Source: a virus
IMG/VR virus record: IMGVR_UViG_3300021085_000111
Location: 1 to 34,088 of that record
Reading direction: 5' to 3' (one strand)
Length of the DNA: 34,088 nucleotides
The translations under genes and the position numbers were made by a program. The notes beneath the pieces were generated by a model. The model saw only the letters and a program-made list of their open reading frames with translations, was not told where the DNA came from and made no database searches. Numbering within the stretch: position 1 is the stretch's first letter; each line of letters begins with the position of its first letter. Positions 15,375-24,107 of the stretch are shown piece by piece.

Positions 15375-17203
15375 TAAGTATTAACTCCATCTAGTACGTC
15401 AACAACCTTGGTGAAAGTTTTGGCACTATCTAAAACTAAAACGTCTTGTCTTAAAGGAGATATTGCACTTTGATTTGCAGGAACTGCACTCAGTTTTATA
15501 AACGAATCGCCTGAAGTTAAAGAGTCAACTTGTAGACCAACTAACCTTACTACATCATTAGAATAGTCTCCGATATTATCAATAATTACTGTACCAGAAT
15601 TACTGTTAAATATTTCAAGAACATTTGACTTTAATCTGTTTCGTATTATGCAAACATTCCCTTTAAATAAAAATGGGTCAGAAGTAACTCTATAAAATTC
15701 ATCGTCTGGTGCTGCTATAGGTGCAGCATATCTAAGTGTATGATTTTGTATTGCTGTGAGAGTAGGTGTGAACCTTCTTTGCATTTTTATTTCTTGTCTT
15801 GATGATAATACTGCGGCACTTGTAGCATCTACCAAAGATAATAAGTTTGACCTTCTGAATGATTGACCAAATTTACCAGTGTTGTTTGTGAAGTAATTTG
15901 ATATCGCTACATTAACCTCTCCTTCTATTGTATTCCTAGAAAGGGTAGTTAAGTTGTCATTGAATTGGAAAAAGGTTGTAACTTCAATAAACGTCTTTAT
16001 GGGGTCTTCGAACTTAACATCGAATGAGGCAACAGATAATTGCTCTGCTAAATCTAGGATATCTTCTTTAACTGATGTATCTTGCCCTGATTCTATAACC
16101 TCATCATTAAAGAGTATTGAAACGAACACCACACCAAATTCTGGTTCTAATGCATCTTCTCCACCAAAGGATTGTATATCACTAATGAATGTTGAGAAGT
16201 TCTTAAGTATCAACGCAGAGTAGTCTGCAGCAGTTACCATTCTATTCTGTGATGCGTATTGGAATGGAGCATTCTTACGAATACTTTCTATACCTTCTTT
16301 TGAACTACCACCAACAGCGTTTGATACTGTTGATACAGAAAGAGTGTATCCAACATTATTTATGAATACCTGTTGTGATGCTGCAAATACGTTTGCAGTA
16401 TTCGCGGCACTACCATTGGTTGAGATATATTCTACTTCTACTTTTGCACCAACGTTAGGTGCTTTACCGAGTGTGGCACCATTACCAAAAGATAAATCAA
16501 AGTTTCCGTTTGGTGCTTCGCGTAATATATAAAGTGTTGAGTTTTCATTAATTGTTTGAGCATTTACTATATTAGAATATGTAGTGAATGTTGATGAGGT
16601 TGCTGAATCATAGACCCTTACTATTGCAGTAGACATATCCATATTTTTGTCTGGAATAACATAGATAGGATTATTAGATGCCTTCAATGCTATGAATGTT
16701 TTTGTTCTTTGCAGACCCTCTATAATCTTTATATTTGTTTCTCCGGATATATCTGAAAAAATAAAATTACCATTATTATTCACTGCGCTTATATCTTCAC
16801 GAGTTTGAAATATATAACTCTCATCATCAACTGTAGTATTAAATTTAAAGTTTTCGTTTATTTGAATAAGGGGTGGAGCAATCACACCACTACCACTAAC
16901 AACAAGAGATAAGTTTATAGTTGCTTGTGATGAGGTTCTGGAATCAGCAACATACCCTATACCCTCTGCAAGAGATAAGACTGAACTTCTAAGTTGTGCC
17001 GTACTCAAGAATGATTCGTTCAACGCAAAGTTTGCGGTAAGACCGTTGTAATGTGTGTTGTAGGCAAGTACGTCAAGAATACTCGATATTCCTGATGCTT
17101 CAAAATCAAAGTCTTCGAACTCACCAGAGTTTCTAAGAGAATCCTTTAGATTGTTCTTTATACTATTAATATCTAGTGCTGTTGAATTTATTGTAGTTGC
17201 CAT
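15374..17203 (-). CDS. 6: Baseplate wedge protein gp6
   Basis: This gene encodes 609 residues, close to T4 gp6 (660). The N-terminal signature reads INSIKNNLKDSLRNSGEFED, then ILDVLAYNTHYNGLTANFAL with ESFLSTAQLRSSVLSLAEGI, which is typical of gp6 and gpJ-like wedge proteins. A mid-part (about 300-330) has GIESIRKNAPFQYASQNRMV and VTAADYSALI, the conserved core of this superfamily. The C-terminal part is beta-rich. gp6 forms the inner iris ring of the baseplate and holds wedges together around the hub. The start codon directly follows the gp25 stop (TAAATG). The order gp25-gp6 is conserved in T4-like phages. Confidence is high. Confidence 0.88.
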   Translation of the reverse strand: MATTINSTALDINSIKNNLKDSLRNSGEFEDFDFEASGISSILDVLAYNTHYNGLTANFALNESFLSTAQLRSSVLSLAEGIGYVADSRTSSQATINLSLVVSGSGVIAPPLIQINENFKFNTTVDDESYIFQTREDISAVNNNGNFIFSDISGETNIKIIEGLQRTKTFIALKASNNPIYVIPDKNMDMSTAIVRVYDSATSSTFTTYSNIVNAQTINENSTLYILREAPNGNFDLSFGNGATLGKAPNVGAKVEVEYISTNGSAANTANVFAASQQVFINNVGYTLSVSTVSNAVGGSSKEGIESIRKNAPFQYASQNRMVTAADYSALILKNFSTFISDIQSFGGEDALEPEFGVVFVSILFNDEVIESGQDTSVKEDILDLAEQLSVASFDVKFEDPIKTFIEVTTFFQFNDNLTTLSRNTIEGEVNVAISNYFTNNTGKFGQSFRRSNLLSLVDATSAAVLSSRQEIKMQRRFTPTLTAIQNHTLRYAAPIAAPDDEFYRVTSDPFLFKGNVCIIRNRLKSNVLEIFNSNSGTVIIDNIGDYSNDVVRLVGLQVDSLTSGDSFIKLSAVPANQSAISPLRQDVLVLDSAKTFTKVVDVLDGVNT

Positions 17204-17653
17204 TTATCTTAACCTTGCGAGATTTGTGGTTAACTGAACCACCTCAGATGTATTTCTTACTTTAAATATTATTGTCACATCAACAGAATTTTTATAATCG
17301 TCTGTTGTTAGAGTGATGATATCCATTACTTTTGCTCTAGGTTCATTAGATTGAATTGTTGATACTATTCTTTGTGTGAGGATAAAGTTTTCCCCATAAT
17401 CTGCCAATTCAAACAAAGCACTTCTTATATTACCGCCAAAGTCAGGTTTAAAAGGTTTTTCTAATTGGTTAGTCATAATTAGATTTTTTACTGCTTGCTT
17501 AACTGCCGCAGCATCATTCTTTTTATAGATATCTTTTGTTGTTGGTTTTGCTGAAAAGGTTAAGTCTATGTCGACATACTTGCGTGTTCGACTAATCTCA
17601 ACAGAATTAGTTCCTAGATTTGTGTCTTCTTTTGCAAATGCTCTTCTTGTCAT
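17204..17653 (-). CDS. 25: Baseplate wedge protein gp25
   Basis: This gene encodes 149 residues (T4 gp25 has 132). The conserved core reads KKNDAAAVKQAVKNLIMTN, then KPFKPDFGGNIRSALFEL with ILTQRIVSTIQSNEPRAKV, the standard gp25/T6SS TssE-like pattern. gp25 sits at the core bundle of each wedge with gp6 and gp7 and is needed for sheath assembly. The ATG at 17653 follows an exact late promoter (17666-17659) by only 5 nt, so a transcript from it would be nearly leaderless. No alternative Met occurs until near residue 60, inside the conserved core. No strong ribosome site is seen. Confidence 0.88.
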   Translation of the reverse strand: MTRRAFAKEDTNLGTNSVEISRTRKYVDIDLTFSAKPTTKDIYKKNDAAAVKQAVKNLIMTNQLEKPFKPDFGGNIRSALFELADYGENFILTQRIVSTIQSNEPRAKVMDIITLTTDDYKNSVDVTIIFKVRNTSEVVQLTTNLARLR

Positions 17654-17658
17654 ATTCT

Positions 17659-17666
17659 TATTTATA
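17659..17666 (-). promoter_or_regulatory. Late promoter abutting the gp25 start
   Basis: TATAAATA reads exactly on minus and ends 5 nt before the gp25 ATG. With the usual start a few bases after the octamer, the mRNA would begin at or next to the initiation codon. Confidence 0.55.
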
Positions 17667-17699
17667 TGTTTTTAACATTACTTTTTAAATAAAATAATA

Positions 17700-18362
17700 T
17701 TATTGTTGTATTATCGGTTCTGATACTGTTATTCCATCAGTTAAATTATTATTAGTTATTTCAACTAAACTTCCTGATGCTTGTTGTTGTCCGTTAAAGA
17801 AAGTAGCAACCGATGTCTTCTCACCGAACCCTGCTCCAGGATTATACTTAATTTCATAATTTGGTGGAACACTAGGCATTTCTAAACCAATTTGTGCAGT
17901 AAGACTCTTATCCGGATTGTATTGATCATAATCTAAATATAAAACATCATATTCAATATGATCGAACCAATACTTTGCTACATCATAAGTACGTTCTAAA
18001 TCAATCAAACCATTAGTTCCAATTACTTGATAATACACAAGTCTTCCAGTTGCTTTTAATTCCATCTCTGTGCTTATAAAATCTAGCACTTCACGATGGT
18101 AGAGTCCTTCGCTTACAATAAGTCGAACATCATTAAATCTATCTGTATTTCCATTTATTAAAGACATTGCTCTTGCATGTAGGGTCAAATTTCTTGCTAT
18201 TTGAACTCGCCCTAATTCATTTGTTATATATCTGAATGAATTTTTATCTCCATATGCTCCAAGAAACTTTGCCATTGTAATTCCAGGAGCAAGTTTAGTT
18301 CTAGAACTTATAGGTGATAAATTATTGGGGTCGTATAACGGGTCTGGTATCAATCGTTTCAT
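17700..18362 (-). CDS. Conserved-looking virion-region protein, unknown
   Basis: This gene encodes 220 residues. Notable stretches are MAKFLGAYGDKNSFRYITNE, then VQIARNLTLHARAMSLIN, LIVSEGLYHREVLDFIS and TYDVAKYWFDHIEYDVLYLD near 124-143. The C-terminal part is polar and probably disordered (GSLVEITNNNLTDGITVSEP). It has no signal, membrane helix or metal-site motif that I recognise. It lies between the needle protein and gp25, 1 nt after the needle gene stop, with AGGAAAGAGA upstream as ribosome site. This position suggests a hub-associated or assembly protein, possibly a needle partner or tip. I cannot assign a family. Confidence 0.5.
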   Translation of the reverse strand: MKRLIPDPLYDPNNLSPISSRTKLAPGITMAKFLGAYGDKNSFRYITNELGRVQIARNLTLHARAMSLINGNTDRFNDVRLIVSEGLYHREVLDFISTEMELKATGRLVYYQVIGTNGLIDLERTYDVAKYWFDHIEYDVLYLDYDQYNPDKSLTAQIGLEMPSVPPNYEIKYNPGAGFGEKTSVATFFNGQQQASGSLVEITNNNLTDGITVSEPIIQQ

Positions 18363-18363
18363 T

Positions 18364-19974
18364 TTAAAATCTCTTTCCTCTATTATCTAATGAGTTACCT
18401 ATTGCTGTATATCCATATCTTTCCCTATCTTTTTTAGAAAGGGAAGTACTTCTTCCTGTGAGTGCTGGGGGAACTACATTTAAATATGTTAGATGTAACT
18501 TTCCTTCCTTAATAAGTACTGCTCCAAGGGCAGTATTTTTTCTTGTTACTGGATTCCTAAATGCTGACCTTATTTCTTGCGTTGTAGGTTTTCTCCGGAA
18601 TGTCTGTAAATAGTGATCAAGACTTTTGGTCTCATTCCTTATAAAGTCTCCAGCATCCACCGCTGTATGCTGTATAGGTTTTGAGAGTGCTAAGTCTCTT
18701 CTTAATGGACCATCAGTTGGTATTAAATTATTTGCGAGGTCGCGAACTTCTTTAGGGTTTAATGGAATATGACCACCATCTTCTGCTTCTTGACTAAAGT
18801 TTGCCATCATATCTTTAACTGCCATAATACCAGAGATAGCACTTGCAGCAGCAATTAATGTACCCGCTGTTGCACTTGTACCTACAGCACCTATCGCATT
18901 CGCTGCCGCAAGGGCAAGAACAGAACTATTCGCTTTACTTGCATGTAATGCTTTATCCGCAGTACCTTTAAATGTTCCGTGAAATATAGCAGTTCTATAT
19001 CCGGATGGGTTATCAGAACTATCAGACTGAGAAAGTCCAAAACCATCTGAATCATCAGCATTAAAAGGAGAGGTAGTTTTTGGTTTATTTTCTTCTTCAG
19101 AACCTCCACTGAAAGTTTGTCCAGTAAACCTTATATGACTACCACCTATAAGACCAGAGGTTCCTTTTATATTCAGTGCTACTGGTGCTGTTATATTGAC
19201 ATCTTTAGAGACAATATCAATTTGTGTTTCAGAAGATATTAAGAAATCTTTATGAGAAGTAGATTTATAGTTTCCTTCTGTTCCGTCTACCCTATCTCCC
19301 TTAACAAAATTAAAGTCATCTGCTAACATGGTTCTTGTATTGGTCTTAAGAACTTTTTCTGTTTTAGTATCAAAGAATTTTTCTATACATGGTCCAGAAA
19401 CTTCAAGTTTTTGTGCACCCTTAGTTCTTGTATTATTATTTCCTGAAACGTCAAGATTGTAATCTCCTGCAACCTCAACGTTCATATCACCACTTACTTT
19501 GAGATTAAGGTTTCCGTTATATACAAGATTTCCGTGACCTTCTACAATCACAGTATGGTCTCCCCCTGTCACCTCAACCTTATTGTTCAATGCAGATATT
19601 ACAACCGTACCATCAGCACGTAACTCTACACCAGAACCTTTACGATGTTTAATAAGAACTCTTTCTCCTCCTGGAGTATCGTCCATCTCAATTACATGTC
19701 CACTTGGAGTTTCATCAACTTGGTTGAATGGATACTGAGAAGGCATTTGTCTTGGGATTCCTAAAGGAACACCAATCTCACCACCACCCGTGTAAAGTTT
19801 GTTTACCTTAGTACCAACTGCTGCTTTGTTTATAGAAGAACCGAAGTTATATTCTCTTCTTGGATAATCGCCCGAAGCATTCTGCATTCCATCTGCAGGC
19901 ACACCGTCAGTAATTTCTTTACCAATACCGAAGTTTTGTACCCTACTATCAAATCTATTTTTATCTGTTGTCAT
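18364..19974 (-). CDS. gp5-type central needle (beta-helix) without OB or lysozyme domain
   Basis: This gene encodes 536 residues. Residues 80-125 (YPFNQVDETPSGHVIEMDDT, then GGERVLIKHRKGSGVEL) are the conserved lead-in to the triple-stranded beta-helix of gp5/VgrG spikes. Residues 125-290 follow with short alternating strands (LNLKVSGDMNVEVAGDYNL and similar) and end in VALNIKG. In T4 the OB-fold, lysozyme and beta-helix are one chain; here only the needle is present. The C-terminal part is unlike T4: a low-complexity acidic linker near 290-325, an Ala/Gly-rich hydrophobic stretch at about 350-390 (SVLALAAANAIGAVG and on), then a basic region and a final basic tail. The Ala-rich part could be membrane-active or a packing helix. 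GGG lies upstream of the ATG. Confidence 0.75.
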   Translation of the reverse strand: MTTDKNRFDSRVQNFGIGKEITDGVPADGMQNASGDYPRREYNFGSSINKAAVGTKVNKLYTGGGEIGVPLGIPRQMPSQYPFNQVDETPSGHVIEMDDTPGGERVLIKHRKGSGVELRADGTVVISALNNKVEVTGGDHTVIVEGHGNLVYNGNLNLKVSGDMNVEVAGDYNLDVSGNNNTRTKGAQKLEVSGPCIEKFFDTKTEKVLKTNTRTMLADDFNFVKGDRVDGTEGNYKSTSHKDFLISSETQIDIVSKDVNITAPVALNIKGTSGLIGGSHIRFTGQTFSGGSEEENKPKTTSPFNADDSDGFGLSQSDSSDNPSGYRTAIFHGTFKGTADKALHASKANSSVLALAAANAIGAVGTSATAGTLIAAASAISGIMAVKDMMANFSQEAEDGGHIPLNPKEVRDLANNLIPTDGPLRRDLALSKPIQHTAVDAGDFIRNETKSLDHYLQTFRRKPTTQEIRSAFRNPVTRKNTALGAVLIKEGKLHLTYLNVVPPALTGRSTSLSKKDRERYGYTAIGNSLDNRGKRF

Positions 19975-19992
19975 TATTTACCCGTTATTATT

Positions 19993-22900
19993 TTATGGTT
20001 TTAGTCTAGGAATAGGAGTAGTCTTTGGACCCAAATAGTTCCCCATTTCGTCATATAAAGAGTCTTTTTGAGTTAGGTTTGTTGATGTAAATCCTCTTCT
20101 TCTCATAAACGCTCCAAGTGCTCGATTTCCGTGGTTTCCAGGAAGAACCCCTCCGCCTTGTCCACATTGAAGTGGACCTTTATCTAAATGTATGAAATAA
20201 CCATACAAGTGAACCCCCCCATAACCTAAGTCCTCTACTGCCTTTTTTACCAAAGGATATATTACAGAATGTGCCTCTGCAGTGTGATAGTAATTTGTTC
20301 CAAATTTACTGTTTCCAGTCCCGCCATTCTTTGAAGCAAATTTATCAATTTGAATGTCAACTGCTATTCCTCTTAAATGACGACTATATTTTGCTCCTCC
20401 AATTAATGCGTTATAAACTTCGTCACGAAACCCACTACTGACAGTTATATCTGATTCTATAAGGTTGGCAAGTATTGTTAAATCCTTTGGTATCGCCATA
20501 CCTTCATCTTTGAATAGTGCTGGGTCTACCAAGTCGCCCTTTTTTATAACACTTCGTGCATCATCTGTTCCTGTTTGTTCAGCATAAATCACTTTATATT
20601 GTGATTTAGGTGGTCTTTCATTTATTGCTGCTGCTTCATCAGCAACCTCATCAATATCAGGTATTAGATTTTCTACTGGAACATCCTCAGAACTATTTCT
20701 GTTCGTTTCAAAGTTTTCTGCATCGATTCCTGCTTGTCTTTGAATTCGATTATATCTTCTTATCGCCTTAGACGCAGGTGTTAATCTAGAGAACCAATCA
20801 AGTATAACTGCTCCAGGATGTTTTACTGACCCAGGAATTGGACTATTTTCGACTGGAGGTTGTGATAATAAAGGTAAATTCTCTGTATTTTCTTCTGCTA
20901 TTCTTGCGTCTTCTGCTTCTCTTGCTAATCTACTAGAAAAATCTCCTGCTGGAGTTCTTCTTGCTCTAGGTATTTCTGTTTCTTGTCTTGATATTATATC
21001 GAGGAAGGACTCTTCTTCTTGTACTACTTCTCCATTCTCATCAATAGTTGTAATATTTGTAACACTAAGACTTGTATTTGATTCCGCAGAAACAGATTGT
21101 ACAAGGAAATGTCCTGTTACGACACTTTCTTCGTTCGAATCGAATTCAGCACTTTCTAGTTGTGCTGAGTTTACCTTTCCGAATAAAGAAAGTATGTATT
21201 CTGCTACATCAAAATAAGGGTCTAACATGTAATCTTCCTCGTCAGCACCACCTTCATCTGAGAAAAGTGTATGCAACTCGTTATGACCAAAAACATTTCC
21301 TCCAGGAATGTGATTATAAAACACTTTAAGGAATTGCTCTAACGTATCATATTGAGCACGTGTGAATGATGCGCTTGAATTAGAAAACTCAAGACTTTCT
21401 GTACTTGCTCTGTTAATGCCTCCAACCATAACAATACCAATAGAAGTTACATCAAACCCATAATCTGCATGATTTCCCTTCTCTGAAACTGCCCTTCCGC
21501 GTTGAAGTCTTCCATCTCTTCGAATAACATAATGATAACCTATTTCTCCTCCATCACTGTTTGAATCTTCTATCTCTTCTGCACCTATATTCTTATTCGT
21601 AAATGTGTCGGTTGCATGAATGACGACATCTTTAATAGGTCTAGCGCTTCTCATAACACTTAGATAAAATTCTCTTTCTAGTTCTTCTACTGAACCAACG
21701 TATGAGAACTTTGTTTTAATTTTTGGTTCTATTGTATTTCTTGTCGTCTCATTACTCTCTTCAAAAATTTCTTCGAGATTATCATTAAATGCAGAACTAT
21801 TTTCTACTTCAAGAAATTTCTTTCTATATGCATCTTGAACTTCTTTTATCTGTGCTGCAGTTGCACCTCCTGCTTCACCTGCTTCTTTTATCTTATTTAA
21901 TATCTCTTCTTCAGTTAAATTTCCCGATAGTATACCATCTGCTTCATCTAATATATTTTCAAATTTATTTAAAAGGGGAGTTATCCCGCTATCTAGTAGT
22001 GTTATGTTTGCAACTGCTTTTGCTCTCTTAACCCCACCTTCAACTATGTCATTGACTATATTATTAACTGCATCGTCTGGAATATTGAATGTCGTAAGGC
22101 GTTTCACCTCAAGTTTAAGAACATTTAGTGTCTCTTCTGCTAATTCACGAAGAAGACCACCAAGAGTAACTCTTTGTGGTGCACCCTGAACCACTGTTGT
22201 ACGAAATGAAAGTATTTCTGCTGATGCTTCCGCGCTTAATACTCTCCCAGTAAAAGGACTTACAAGTAGGTTATCACCACCTAAATTTTGAATTACTGTT
22301 TGTGGGTTTAAGTCTCGAATTGCTTGACTCGTTTCTGCTGTTGCAGCGGGGTCATAGATTTGTACTGATTGTGATACGTTTAATGCACCCTCACTAATGG
22401 CATTATTAACGCCATCAGACACTTGGTTTGCGACATCTTTCCCTGTTTGTTCAAGACCACCCATCATCTCATCAAAAGTTTCGTTGACACTAGTGGTAAT
22501 ATCTTCAACAACACCATCTACTTGGATAACCATATCCTCATATGCACCTTTTACGCCATCAATAATTCCTTGAATACCTGTTGCTTCTAAAATATGGTTT
22601 CTTATTTCTTTAATCTTACCAATGACGCCACCCATGGGAGTTACTGCAGGAAAAATAGCACCAAGAGAACCTGCTATTCCTACAATTTTAAGAACAGTAC
22701 CAAGAAATCCTGCCGCCGGAGCACCAAGTATAGGAGGTAAAGTATCTAAATGTTTTGCGACATCTTCTCTCGCTTTGTTTGCATTATCGATATGCTTTAG
22801 TTGTGCTGCTTTTATTGCTATAGGTGCACCACTACAAACTACAGTCGCGTCTGGTTTACTGCCACCCCTTACTCCGAAATCTCCTGTGAGTGTAGCGACA

Positions 22901-23262
22901 CCAACTTCACCGTCTGTATTACCACATGTTTTTACCCAACCCCCAAACTCTTTTCCATCATTATTGTTTGCTCCAATTATTGATGAATTGTTCACCCTAT
23001 CTCTATCGATTGCAACTTGTAAATCTAAAGTCGGTTTGGGCATATTTTCTATGTCATATTCTGCAACTGTGACGCCAACATCTACACCTAAACCTTGTAA
23101 TGGTGTCCCTTTAACATCTTCATCAGAAAACGGAATAAATTTAGGTATTGGAACAGGAGGGTTTTCAACCATCTGTGACTTTTCGAGCGCATCCTGAACT
23201 TGTTTTGCCTTGCCTTCTTTTAAAAGTTTTCTAATTGCCGCTTGATTAATTATTGACCTCAT
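19993..23262 (-). CDS. Virion cell-wall hydrolase: amidase_2 plus M15 peptidase
   Basis: This gene encodes 1089 residues. The N-terminal 500 residues form a structural part with a hydrophobic Gly/Ala segment at about 180-215. An N-acetylmuramoyl-L-alanine amidase (amidase_2) domain lies at about 545-695. VIHAT gives H549, GYHYVI gives Y576, GHNEL gives H660 and LDPYFD gives D681, the expected zinc ligands and catalytic positions. After a linker comes an M15-type peptidase domain (about 925-1035). SRHLRGIAVD gives H962 and D969, and YGYFIHLD gives H1025 and D1027. The amidase splits the glycan-peptide bond and M15 enzymes cut peptide stems. The gene lies between the gp5-like and needle genes, so it probably rides on the hub. 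AGGA precedes the ATG. Both active sites look intact. Confidence 0.8.
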   Translation of the reverse strand: MRSIINQAAIRKLLKEGKAKQVQDALEKSQMVENPPVPIPKFIPFSDEDVKGTPLQGLGVDVGVTVAEYDIENMPKPTLDLQVAIDRDRVNNSSIIGANNNDGKEFGGWVKTCGNTDGEVGVATLTGDFGVRGGSKPDATVVCSGAPIAIKAAQLKHIDNANKAREDVAKHLDTLPPILGAPAAGFLGTVLKIVGIAGSLGAIFPAVTPMGGVIGKIKEIRNHILEATGIQGIIDGVKGAYEDMVIQVDGVVEDITTSVNETFDEMMGGLEQTGKDVANQVSDGVNNAISEGALNVSQSVQIYDPAATAETSQAIRDLNPQTVIQNLGGDNLLVSPFTGRVLSAEASAEILSFRTTVVQGAPQRVTLGGLLRELAEETLNVLKLEVKRLTTFNIPDDAVNNIVNDIVEGGVKRAKAVANITLLDSGITPLLNKFENILDEADGILSGNLTEEEILNKIKEAGEAGGATAAQIKEVQDAYRKKFLEVENSSAFNDNLEEIFEESNETTRNTIEPKIKTKFSYVGSVEELEREFYLSVMRSARPIKDVVIHATDTFTNKNIGAEEIEDSNSDGGEIGYHYVIRRDGRLQRGRAVSEKGNHADYGFDVTSIGIVMVGGINRASTESLEFSNSSASFTRAQYDTLEQFLKVFYNHIPGGNVFGHNELHTLFSDEGGADEEDYMLDPYFDVAEYILSLFGKVNSAQLESAEFDSNEESVVTGHFLVQSVSAESNTSLSVTNITTIDENGEVVQEEESFLDIISRQETEIPRARRTPAGDFSSRLAREAEDARIAEENTENLPLLSQPPVENSPIPGSVKHPGAVILDWFSRLTPASKAIRRYNRIQRQAGIDAENFETNRNSSEDVPVENLIPDIDEVADEAAAINERPPKSQYKVIYAEQTGTDDARSVIKKGDLVDPALFKDEGMAIPKDLTILANLIESDITVSSGFRDEVYNALIGGAKYSRHLRGIAVDIQIDKFASKNGGTGNSKFGTNYYHTAEAHSVIYPLVKKAVEDLGYGGVHLYGYFIHLDKGPLQCGQGGGVLPGNHGNRALGAFMRRRGFTSTNLTQKDSLYDEMGNYLGPKTTPIPRLKP

Positions 23263-23274
23263 TACAATTTCCTA

Positions 23275-24102
23275 CTATGCGCCATTATACGTGTTAACAG
23301 GTCTCAACTCACGTAATCTAGAAAGTGATTCCTTAAGATAGTATTTAGCGAAAACTTTAAAGGAACCATCATCGCCTCCATACCTGTCTGTTTCTAATAA
23401 ACGGATATATGAATCTCTCATAGTTCCATTAAACTCCCACATAATAAACTCGAGTTGATCACTAAAATCTGTCCCAGAGTCGCTAAACTCTTTCAAGTGT
23501 CTTAATCTCACACCAGTCCACCCAGCAATTCCGTATGGTCCATCCTCTACCTTTCCTCCGGATATCATTCCCCTTTGAAATAAATTTTCAGTAATACCAA
23601 GTGTTTGATTATAGGTAAGACCGGAGTTTAAAAAGAACTGTATAGTAAACTCTTGTCTTCTTTTCTTAGTTTCTTCGTCTAGTTTATCTTGTAAATCATT
23701 TTTTATATTAAATGTAGTTATGTTAAGAGAATCTTGGTCAAATACACTTTGCTTCGTTGATAACTGTACTTGAGAAGGTCGTTCTATTGTGGGCATAGAA
23801 CCCAACACGATAGGGGTTTGTGAGTTCTTACCGTCCATAAACATACCAAATACTAATGCGCTAGGTAATATGCGAGGTATCTTACCAATACCTGATACTC
23901 CACCTTCGGTAGTTGGAAGAACGCATTGCGCCCATGGTAAATGGTCTTCAGGAATATCTTGTGTATTCTCGCTGTGTAATCCGTGTATGCGTATCTTTAC
24001 TCTTCCTTCATACCCTGCAGGTGGGGTTGAGTTTATAACAGTTGCAATAAACCATCTTGTGCTATCGCCATAGTATTCTGATAAAATAGGATGGGGACTC
24101 AT
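23275..24102 (-). CDS. 5: gp5-like hub protein: OB-fold plus lysozyme-like domain
   Basis: This gene encodes 275 residues. Residues 15-105 match a gp5 OB-fold: RWFIATVINSTPPAGYEGRV, KIRIHGLHSE, HLPWAQCVLPTTEGGVSGIG, then FGMFMDGKNSQTPIVLGSMP. Residues about 150-250 match a Phage_lysozyme2-like tail lysozyme pattern: LTYNQTLGITENLFQRG, then GPYGIAGWTGVRLRHLKEF and DFSDQLEFIMWEF. The family usually has a catalytic Glu in an N-L-x-x-E-S-G motif. Here that place reads NLFQRG, so the Glu may be missing or displaced (E172 lies before N173). There is no beta-helix; the needle is a separate gene. AGGA lies 4 nt before the ATG. The gene follows the gp27-like gene, the hub partner in T4. Confidence 0.75.
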   Translation of the reverse strand: MSPHPILSEYYGDSTRWFIATVINSTPPAGYEGRVKIRIHGLHSENTQDIPEDHLPWAQCVLPTTEGGVSGIGKIPRILPSALVFGMFMDGKNSQTPIVLGSMPTIERPSQVQLSTKQSVFDQDSLNITTFNIKNDLQDKLDEETKKRRQEFTIQFFLNSGLTYNQTLGITENLFQRGMISGGKVEDGPYGIAGWTGVRLRHLKEFSDSGTDFSDQLEFIMWEFNGTMRDSYIRLLETDRYGGDDGSFKVFAKYYLKESLSRLRELRPVNTYNGA

Positions 24103-24107
24103 AATTC

